A stretch of 64,000 nucleotides of DNA, from NCBI GenBank assembly GCA_013397795.1, contig VZTJ01003846.1, positions 2,589,816-2,653,815 on the forward strand. The letters are read 5' to 3'. Positions within the stretch are counted from its first letter, which is position 1. Each line of letters opens with the position of its first letter. Below the pieces are notes generated by a model. It was not told where the DNA came from. It did not search any database and saw only the letters and a list, made by a program, of their open reading frames with translations. The translations under genes and the position numbers were made by a program. The DNA comes from Orthonyx spaldingii. Its lineage: Eukaryota > Chordata > Aves > Passeriformes > Orthonychidae. Shown here in pieces: positions 51,301-61,014 of the stretch.

Positions 51301-54300
51301 AGCCTACTTCAAAATGGACAACGTGCTGATAGATGACAGACGGATCCATGTGGATTTTAGCCAGTCTGTTGCAAAGATTAAATGGAAGGGAAAAGGTAGG
51401 TCTATTTGCAATTCTTTGATCCTCATAGCTTAATACACCATGACTTTTAAACAAAGCATTATATAAAGAGTCAGGAGTTTAAATCATCTCATCTTCAGGC
51501 ATATGCATTTTCCTGGTACTGTAATAAATTGAGCAACACAGTTGTTAGCTCTTCCCTTCATTTGTTTCATAAGAAAAAGAGTTTGCTACTGTTCCATTAA
51601 TATTGCATTGCCACTGATTACCTTTTTAGCCAATGTAATTTTGCCACTAAAACATTTTTTTTCGCCTCAAACTTTGGACATGATTTTTTTTAATATTATT
51701 TATTAGCAAAATAATATGCCAATAATTGTTACTTTCTAGTTTCTTTTCTTTATGCACAATATGACAGTCAGGTGTATACAAGAAAAAGTCAGTATTCAGG
51801 CCAGGAATTTCTGCTCTTCACCTCCTGTAGGTCAAACATAGCGCATGGCAGGTTGTATGTTACAAAAACTCAGTTTTAGGTGTCTGAGGATGTTTTGGGA
51901 GGAAAAGGATGGTGGAAGAGGTGAATGCAGTGGTTATTTGATTACTGGGGGCATGAGGAAAGCACTGGACTTGGAGAGGTGTCTGTGCATTGCATTAGTG
52001 ACATTCTTATGTGTCATCTTCTAAAAATGCAGTGAGCCCTCAGTTGCTGGCATGCAGTTTCTCCAGATGGGGTTCTGGTCATGAACACTGAGGTACTGGA
52101 ACTTGTCCTGTGCAGAGCTGGGATGACTTTGTAGTCTGTCTATACCAGGTGCTACGGTGCATCCTGTATTGACTGCCTGCGTGGGAGACTTTATCCCAGG
52201 TCTAAAGTGTCCAGAATAGTGGAAGGCTACCTATATTGTTGTCTTGTGCTTATATGGTACCCGAAAAATGACCTTCCACCCTCAGTAGTGGTTTCTGGCC
52301 TAGCCACTGAGTGTTGCAGTTCTAAGCGTAGCCGTAAGAGGGCAGCACGGTGCTGTAGTTAGCTGATCTGTGAGCTGGTACTGCAGTGAGTGAATGGAAA
52401 CTGAAATCTGTCGTGTCACTCTTTAAATCTAGACATGAGCTTTATTTTTTTAATAGTTTTCCGTTTGAATTTTTAAGCTGTAGCTGCCTCAGAGATTTCT
52501 CTCAGTGCAGACCAGAGAAAAAGCTATCTTAATAATGAGAACACTCTGGGGGCTTTCATGGTAACAGAATTTTAAGTAGTGTGATATAGGAGCTCTCATA
52601 GAAATGGGACTAAGCCATTTGCTGAATCCTGCTTTGTGATCCTCTTCATGTGTTGTCTCCACTGGATATGAATGAGGAGAAAGCTGGATGTTGTTTAATG
52701 GGATCTGCAAGCAAGAGAAGGACAGAATTTCACAACTTCTCCTGCTCTTTTCTACTCTGTTACACAGATGTCAGTGTTGTTTCTGGAACTGTATCCAGCT
52801 GTGGACCTTTCTATAGCTATAAAGAACCTCTAAATCATAATCAGAACTTAATGATAGTTGTGGGTCTTGGTTGTGTTTGTGGTTGGAGTGACTTGAATAT
52901 ATTTTTCTGTGTACAGGTGGGCGGTATACCAAGGAAGATTTCAAGGACTATGAGAAGGAACGTGACAAACCTTCAAAACTTGCTCTGAAAGAGAAGGTAA
53001 AACCAAAGCAAGAGTATCCTTTTCTGGTCAAAGGTACTTTTTGAATTAAGTAGACTTTATGAAAACAGCCTGGAAAAAACTTCTTGTTTTTAAAGCCTGC
53101 CAAATGGATGTTTACCTGCTACTTCATATATCCATTTGGTGTTTGAGGTGTATTTAAGCATTTTGTGGTTTTCACTTCATAGCTTGGATGAATTTAGTCA
53201 AATCAAAATATGCTGTTTCACTTCCATGTTGTGTGCAGGTAAATAATTTTCTGAGTCTAGAGCCTTGGAATGATACATGGCATAACAGAGTTTTAAGTAG
53301 TTTTGGAGGGAACCTTCTGCATTCAAAATGAAATCATACTAGTAATTAAATAGTTCTCTAAGATTATAGTTTGCTTGTGGTAAGCATGAGAGAAAACGCC
53401 ATAGCTGGTTCACATATCCACAGGTAGAAAAGAAAGGAGACTGCAACCTGACTGTACTGTTTGACAGGACAGACTTCAGTCATTTTGGCACAGCTGATTT
53501 TTTTTTTCAATGTGTGCAACCACATTCTGACTGAAATTTATGTGAAGTCTTGGTAAACTCTTGTTGGATAAACAGGGATTTGTTTGCTTCCAGGGCTGTT
53601 GTGTTCTGCTCCTTACTGATACTAGGTAACAGATCAGTCCTTAACCAACTTCATCAGTGCCAAGTATGACCTTGTGCTGGATGAGGATGTAGAAGAGTCT
53701 CACACAAGTCAGTCGCACTTGGCTAAAAAACAAAAGAAGAAAAAGCACCACCACTCTGAGGATGAAGATGACGACAAGAGGACCAAAAAATCTAAGGTAC
53801 TTCCCTCTTCATGCATTAACTTTATACCTGTTCATTGTTTTCCTCATAAAAGAAGCCAGGAAAAAAAGTGTGATATTGAATAAGGACGCAGCGTGCAAAG
53901 TCTCATGTAAAATACAGCAGCTGTAAACCTACAGAAGGCTGATGTTAATATTTGATTATGAAAGAGGGTTTCCAAATCCTCCTGGACTTTTGAAGCTTGG
54001 CATGTCTAGATGGCTTTTTGCCAAAACAGCCTGAAGAGGCAATGTAGCCTCTCGTAAAGTAGGAGATCTTCAGCCCTTTGAACCTGTTATTCACATATTT
54101 CTAGTCATAAACTAGTAGTTAATCACATTTCATGACTGTAGAGTATTTCTCATTTTCTTACCAGACTATCATATGTTGAGTTTTTCCTGTATGGAGCTGG
54201 GAACACAATCTCTTTACATTATCTTTTTGTATTTGTCCTTAACTGTTTTGGAAGTGTTTATGTAAAATCTGCGTGTGGCTTTGCTTGCAACTGTGTTGTG

Positions 54301-57300
54301 CAAACATGGTGCTGTGAGGCTGGGGCTGTGGAGGAGAGCACCAGGAGACAGTAATTCTGTCATTCATTAGTTCCACTGCAGCCTGTCAGGACAGCATTCC
54401 CACATTTCTGTGAACTTGGGATAGTCAAGATATGGTGTTTTATGGAAACGAAGTCTGCAGTGAGAAAGCTGAGGGTTAACCACCACTGAAGTGAGCATTA
54501 GGAAGAAATGAACTAAGCTGAAAAAGAAAAAAAACCCAAATCTCAGTATTTTAACAGTGCAAGCTTTATGAATGAGAACAAAGCTGTCTTCTAGCAACTT
54601 TGCAGAAAGTGAAAAAATATCAGCCACAGCAAGTAAGGCCATTGTCCCATACTGGGTTTTGAGTCCTGCTGTAAATTCTGTGTACACAGAGCATACGTGA
54701 TTCCATTCTTATACATCACTTCTTGCTGTGTTGCTTAAAAATAATTTTTCTCATGAACATCAGCAATTAAAATCTTTCAGTGCCAGCAGTGAGCCCTATT
54801 GCTCATTCATGGACACAGTCTTTTTGTCACTGTACTAATTCAGTCAGGATCATTTGGGTGGAGGGAATGGACTTGTTCAGATCAGTAAAGTCTTGACTGG
54901 AGCATGTGCATACTAGAGGTGTGGACTAAGGTTGGTTTAGGCTTCCTCCTGTCTATTTGTCTGATTGAAACTGTTGCTTTAACCTTCTTGAAACAGGTAT
55001 TTTTGGTGGTAGTTTTTGTTCCTGATAGTTCAGGAATTACGCCCATGGAACTGGCTGATCATTCATTATCAGCAGAGAACATTTTAAAATCATTTAGAAG
55101 TCTTCACCCCTGCAGGTGGCACAAGTGCTGGCAGCAGTAGGTTGTTAACATCTGTTCTAATTGTTGCAAAGATATTGTGAGACTTGATAGCACAAAAACA
55201 TGAGTGAGGACAGAGGGGTTCCTGGTGTTATTTGCAGGTTCTGGAATAGAATGTATTCTAGTGCTTGACTATGTGATCTCCTCTGTGTTTATCTTATATC
55301 TTTTTGTGATTTAGTCACCTACTCCTGGTGTGCTTTGTTCTCGTAGTCTGTTGCTGCTGTGTTCTGGTATCTTCTTTCCCACAGCTTTCTTCTCTCTTAG
55401 CCATCTTTACCCATTTTGCTGTAAGTAGCTTAGCTTTCTTATGCTCAAAATCACAGGTGGAGGCTTACTTCTATTCTCTGATGGTAAGCATCATAATTTC
55501 CTCTTGGAGCTGTGAAAATTAATTTCTGGGAAGAATTTTTGTCTCTGGATTTAAACATTAGTGTGTACAGTACAGTATGCACATCCTGAGCAGTATGTAC
55601 TCAGTCTCACACACACTCAGTATTTTGGGCATGGCCTCTCTAGTGAAATCTGCAGCCAGCTTAGATGACAAATCTTGTTTAGCATATACAAAATTTTAAT
55701 TGTGCTTTATTTTTTGCTGTTCATACTTCGGGCAAAATATGTGAAACTCAGGGGAAGTTCTGAGGTGGAGTATGGTCAGTGTAAATATTGAGTCCAGCAC
55801 AAAACATAACAGCATGGAAATGTTTTAGTAAGTGGTAGCATTTTTGGTGTAGGCAAACAAAGCATTCTCCCTTAACCCTATTTTATAAATCACTGGATGT
55901 ATTTGAGGTAAGAACTTTAAAATAAAGCAGTAGCAGACCTTCCACAACTCATCAGCAAAGACCACAGTAGCCATGCTTCATATACAGAAACTTCCACCCT
56001 GAGTCTGTAGTGTGGCAGAGATTTTAATTAAGAGAGATCAGGGGCTTATTATGGGAAGTTCTGGCAACTGGAACTGCAGTTTGTGCTATCAAGTCCAGCT
56101 ATGACTTGAAGGGGTTTTATTTTCTCAGTAGTTTCCATGATGTTGAGTTGTTTTTCTGTTCTCTTGCTGGTGTTAGGTTTTTTTCTTTAGTATATTTTGA
56201 CTCATCCTTTTCTTAGTCTGACACCCGTTTCCTGAATCTGCAGCCTCTGTGTTGATGTTTCAAGAATATATTTTTGAATCTTGTGCTGTCTGACTTGATT
56301 CCAGTAGGTAGAAGAGGTAGGGTGCTGTGGCTTGCTTTTAGTAGGTAACAGGATGTGGGTCTGGGGCAGGAGGCTGGACTACCATGTGAGTTTGTGAATA
56401 GGATTTGGTAGATTTTTTTTTTAATACAGGTTGTGCTTCCACCTGACATCTATATTATGACTTTGTTCCCCTTTCAGTTTTTGCTTGGATTTTATTTTTT
56501 AGGATCACTGGATCTGTCAAGTAGTACAGCCTATGCAATAGATTTTTGTGAGACATAGAGACTTCCAAATTTCAGATTTCTGTAGTGTATGGTTTTGGCA
56601 GAGGTACTGATTTTTCTGGTTTTAATTTCCTGCTTTTACTGCTTATTGGACACGGTTCGCTTTATATTCAGGGTCAAGTTTTATCAAAACCTCCCCCCTG
56701 AAAAGGCTCTCTCTATTTGTTTGCTCCTTTTAACCTTTTAACTGGTGTGTCTAATGTGATGTGTGTAAGAGGTGGCATATGCATTTTACTTTTGTGGCCA
56801 TGATATTTCTAGCTGTTTCCCCTGCAAGTGTAGCAAGTTACTACCTTTGGCAAAGTCAGCCATGAACTTCCAGAGAAGCATCTTTCCCTCTTTCCTTGCT
56901 TCCTTCCTCATGTGTGTTCCAACATGGAGCTGGATTAAGAATTGGGGTGATCATCACGTATTCATTGACTGATGAGAGGCTGTGATCCTGGACTGAGAAA
57001 TACAAATTTCAGCAGTAAGAGGGAGCCTGTTTTTAAGTAGGAGTCTTCTTCTTCCGAAACAGCATGTTTTTGACTTTCAGGCATAAAAATTTGATTTTGA
57101 AATACCATTATTTTTAGTAATTTAGTGCATTTTAAAAATTGACCTTTTTCTATGCCAAAGACTTCAAAATGAAAAATGTTATTTAAAGGGAAATGTAATT
57201 TATGTTGGCAAGAAATTAAGATACAATTCATTCTGTTCTGTTGATGTTGTAACCCTAGTATTGCAGCGTTACTGATGTCATTTTAAAGGTGGTGTTTGCT

Positions 57301-58354
57301 CTGGGAACCACCCCAGTCACCGGCTTTCTGCATAAAATCTCTGTTTGAAGTAGGGTTTTTTCACTGTTCTTTTAAATAAATGAAGTTTGCTTGTTTGTAC
57401 ATGGAGTATAGGTTTTAGCCATACAGTTGTGAAGGCTGCTGTCATGGTGCATACTTAGAAAAATAATATCTGAAATGAGAAAAGAAATCCTGTGTGATTT
57501 AGTGCAGACGCTTTTCTTAATTCATGTTGATCTGTGCTTAACAGTGTTGTTATTAAAATCTCATAAAATTGTATCTCTCTACTAGCACACACAGTGATAC
57601 TAAACTTGCAGGTTGTTCCTTTTGCTGAAGCCTAGCATTTAAGCCATTAAGAATTATTACAGGCAGGTCTTAAAAAATGTTATGCATCTGCATAGCACCA
57701 GAGTGCCTGTGGGACTTGAACCAAAACTTACAGAAATACTTGCATTGCTTTGTAAAAATGTGCAATCCAGCTCTAGCTTACAGACTTGTTTGATGCTTAT
57801 GAAGAGCTTGGTAATATCCATCTGAGTGGAATCCCTGATATAACCAATTTTTGCTAAAGCTCCTTAGGCAGTACGAGAAGCAGGCCTGACAGCCCTGCTT
57901 TGTTCCATAAACACTGACAGAAACTTAAGTGTAAACTTACCTCCTTCAGATGGTTTCAGTGGGGTATTTTTGTGTTACCTTTTTCAAATCATCATGGATG
58001 TGAATCTCTTTAAGGTACTACCAGCTGTAGCTAAGGAACCAGCCATACTCAACTCTTCTCTAGTTCTCCTCGTGCCTCATGTTTTCCCCTCTTGTTTGTA
58101 ACTGCATTTCTGTCCAATTCGTTTGGCAGGATTCTGACCGAAAGCATGAAGAACGCTGCAGGGAGAGGACCAAGAGTGAGAAGAAAGACAGACATCGGAG
58201 CCGCAGCCGTTCTCAGGAGAGGGATTACACTTCCAGCAGACAAAAAGACAAATACAGAGAAGACGCCCGAGTAAGAGACTGGGATAAAAAAGCAGACAGA
58301 AGCAGCAGAAGTCCTAAGAAATCAAAAGACAAAGAGAGGTCCAAATACAGATGA
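42108..58354 (+). CDS. PPIL4: Peptidyl-prolyl cis-trans isomerase-like 4 (PPIL4), 13 coding exons
   Basis: Nuclear cyclophilin-RRM protein associated with the spliceosome. Coding exons: 42108-42177, 42664-42731, 42817-42881, 44661-44778, 45104-45246, 45602-45698, 47034-47150, 48027-48151, 50402-50468, 51284-51395, 52917-53013, 53658-53796, 58130-58354. All have GT/AG junctions in phase and sum to 1443 nt, giving 480 residues (human 492). The cyclophilin-like domain spans about 1-165 (MAVLLETTVGDLVIDLY to YQDIRINHTVILDDPFDD), an acidic linker 188-226, the RRM 240-319 with RNP2 LFVCKL (242-247) and RNP1 LCYAFIEF (281-288), then a Lys/His-rich stretch and an RS-like tail ending SPKKSKDKERSKYR. 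At positions of cyclophilin A Arg55 and Trp121 this protein has Asn44 and Tyr, as in human PPIL4, so catalytic activity is probably weak. Exon 7 has a weaker donor (GTGGAC). Recognition is certain; exon 11/12 limits rest on frame and similarity. Confidence 0.96.
42892..42943 (+). repeat. Interrupted (ACAT/ATAC)n low-complexity in PPIL4 intron 3
   Basis: Short AT-rich tetramer-like stretch (catacatacatatatagata, then catacaaatatatacacc) just after the exon 3 donor. No functional sign. Confidence 0.6.
47562..47590 (+). repeat. Poly-T / poly-A junction in PPIL4 intron 7
   Basis: A long T run (about 47566-47581) is followed by aataaaaaaaattc. It could be the tail of an old retroposed sequence or simple low complexity; no element body was recognised. 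Confidence 0.6.
49868..49916 (+). repeat. Short direct duplication in PPIL4 intron 8
   Basis: gcactacttactcaatactt occurs at 49868-49887 and again at 49897-49916, period 29, without mismatch. Small recent local duplication. Confidence 0.85.
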
Positions 58355-58386
58355 AGGACAAGGAAAAGACAGAGGGGAACTAAAAT

Positions 58387-58392
58387 AATAAA
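58387..58392 (+). promoter_or_regulatory. PPIL4: Candidate poly(A) signal of PPIL4
   Basis: AATAAA 33 nt after the PPIL4 stop codon, followed by a T-rich stretch. If used, the 3'UTR is very short. Longer 3' ends cannot be excluded. Confidence 0.6.
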
Positions 58393-58822
58393 TTTAACTT
58401 TTTTCTTTTGTGATAGTGTTTTTTCTGTAATACTTGCTGTAGTGTCTGACTGCAATATGCAGTGAGATTTTATAGCTTGATACCCCTCATTAGAACATGA
58501 TCTGCTAATTCTGAAATTCAAGACAAATCACTACACATTGCTGTGCCCTGGAGTGCCAGTAGCTGTGCCTGGCTAGGGCATTTCAATGGAAAGACAACTT
58601 CTTATTAAGATGATTCTGTGGGAAGGCTGGTATTGTAGGAACAAAAGCAGCTGAAACCACCCCATGGCAGAAAATTCTGACTAAGCAGGCCAGGCCAGAT
58701 GACTATAATCTCCAGACCTAAGCTGAGTGGGGATACTGAGGGTATTTAATACAGGAATGTGCTTTCCAGCAGCACCTGCCATATCTTTGCTTTGTTAAAA
58801 ACAAAGCTGGAATCCAACATCC
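58393..58822. other. Intergenic or 3'UTR of PPIL4
   Basis: Immediate downstream flank of PPIL4. No coding exon or repeat recognised; could include an alternative longer 3'UTR. Confidence 0.4.
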
Positions 58823-59195
58823 TTGGTGCTTGTGGTAGTTAGAAAACAGAACAAAAAAACACGCACCTTCCTCTGTAATGTTGAGAATAACATTGAAAAT
58901 GTTGTAGCAGAAACATCAGCTTCTTCACTTCGACATAGCTGAGGCCTGTTTGAAGGGGAACTCTTCATGCTTTAGGCTCTTTGTTCATTAGTTGAAGGCT
59001 TAGAAACCATCTCCTTAGAGTTTTCTATTCAATTCCTTTACTTGCAACAGCTTAAAAATGTGATGTAGACTCAAAATTGTTTTATTCTGTAGATTTGAAT
59101 AAGTCTGAGACCTATTGTGATGTCATGCATTACAGTTCCTTTAGTTCTCTGTAGTCTTGAGCTTGAGTCCAAGACTTAAGGTGGACTTGACCAAA
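58823..59195 (+). repeat. Direct duplication, copy 1 (about 370 bp)
   Basis: Matches 60645-61014 in the same orientation over its whole length: both copies begin ttggtgcttgtggtagtta, share atagctgaggcctgtttgaa and tcctttacttgcaacagctt in the middle, and end with gcttgagtccaagactt and 'gtggact'. By eye roughly four in five positions agree, with several small indels. Similarity stops sharply on both sides. No long open frame. Confidence 0.9.
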
Positions 59196-60644
59196 TAGAA
59201 GAAGTGCACTTGGCTAGGAAGCTGCCTTTTGATGAATCTTTAACTTTTGTGTCCTTCAAATATGGAACTAGAAATCCAGGGCTTCCATAACTGCTGGCAA
59301 AACATTTTTAACCCACTGAGACCCTGCAGGGGCCGGTGCCATCCTTTCAGAATCTGAGTGAGAGCCCTCTGCCCCCAAGGAGAGGTGACCAGGAAGCCTG
59401 GTCCTGAAGGCCTCTCAGGGAACCTGGCGCTGAAGACTGCTCACTGTTCCTGTAAAGAGAATTTCTGCCGTCAGTCTGGGCATAAGAAAATTCCAAGGAA
59501 CTCTACTAGGTCAGGATATGGTGCATTTGGAGTAGTGCTGTGGGGGCAGTAGTTTGTCTCAAGCTATTCTTGGCCTCCTCTGTTAAAGAAACAAGGTTTG
59601 CACTGTCATACTGTTCTCAGTTCTTCTGTCCTTCTTTTCCACATGACATTTCCCACTTGGAAAAAGCACTGGCCAGATTTGACAAGGATGTGGAGATAGT
59701 AAAGCAATTGCATTCTTGCTCTTTTTAGGAAATGGCAAGCATAGGAACAAAAAAAAGCTTCCACTTGGGGAGAATGCTGAATTACTGCTGAACACCAGAG
59801 GTCCACTTGTTGGAGAGCTTTGACTTAACATCAAAAAGATTTTCAGCAGCCATTCCTAGATTTCAGCAAGCCCTCAGCCACCCGTGGGACATACAGAACT
59901 TACCGATATTTAGAAACAAACAGCCTATTTCAGGTGAATTGCTCACTTTTCAGCAACAGAAGTGGCACATTTTTTCTTTGCAACAGTTAGATGCTTAAGA
60001 ACTGAAAGTTTATATGAGTAGTAAATGGAAGTAAATAGTCCATTTGCGTTGTTGGCCAAAGAGTCTTCAGAATAAAGGATTAAAAAATCAGTACATCCAA
60101 AAAGCTTCAAGTTTCTGATTTTCAGTATGCCTTGGTGCTTTTAAAAATACACAGTATCTTCAGATTGGTGAAGTTACCTGTTTATATTTTTAAGAGGAAA
60201 CTTTCAAATGTGGATGTTCAAAAATAAGGTGATATTAGTAGTTGATTAGATGACAGTATAAAAGCTCCCAGTTTGGAAGCAAATACTTAATTTTAGGCTT
60301 GCATTTCTAGGGTAGTCTGCTGACACTGGAGGGATTGCAGTTCACCTGGCACATACACAGATGGCTGAGGACTCTGGGTTAGATGGGATTTACTGCTGCG
60401 GTCATCTGAAATTATGGCTGTGTACATGTGGTTCTTCTGGAAATGGCACAAACAAACTGAGTGGTCAGCTGAAACCACAAACATTTCCTACTGTGCCTGT
60501 CCAGCCAGAGGTGTTAGAGTGGACAGGACTTTCTATTATCTGGGAGTTGAAGAGTTGATTTGGTTTAATCTAACGAGAATTCACACTTCCCTGTTATTTT
60601 CTTTTCGTCAGTGCAATCTCCAGCCTCAGTTTCAGTATTGACTT
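59196..60644. other. Spacer between the two duplicated blocks
   Basis: About 1.45 kb without a supported gene. A GC-richer patch at about 59310-59420 stands out. No retroviral coding sequence, primer-binding site or poly-purine tract noticed. Confidence 0.45.
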
Positions 60645-61014
60645 TTGGTGCTTGTGGTAGTTAAAAAGCAGAAGAAAAAACCCCACCTTCCTCTATAATG
60701 TTGAAAATAGCATTGAAAATGTAGCAGAAAAATCAACTTCTTCACTTTGACATAGCTGAGGCCTGTTTGAAGGGAAACTCCTCAAGCTTTAGGCTCTTTT
60801 TTCAGTGGTTAAAGGCTTAAAAACCAGCTCCTCAGAGTTTTCCGTTGGATTCCTTTACTTGCAACAGCTTAAAAATATGATGTAGATTCTAAACTGTTTT
60901 GTTCTGTGGATTTGAGGAAGTTTGAGACCTATTTTGCTGTCATGTGTTGTAGTTTCTTTAGTTCTCTGTAGATCTCTTAAGCTTGAGTCCAAGACTTGGA
61001 GTGGACTGGCCAAA
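60645..61014 (+). repeat. Direct duplication, copy 2 (about 370 bp)
   Basis: Second copy of the block at 58823-59195, about 1.82 kb further on, same orientation. Compared with copy 1 it has lost short strings (for example in the 'gaaaatgttgtagcag' region) and gained others near 60969. The degree of change implies an old event. Confidence 0.9.

Noticed and set aside
58823..61014. Reading the duplicated blocks as the two LTRs of a provirus
   Set aside because: The copies do not start TG or end CA, no target duplication flanks them, and the 1.45-kb spacer shows no retroviral genes or primer-binding site.
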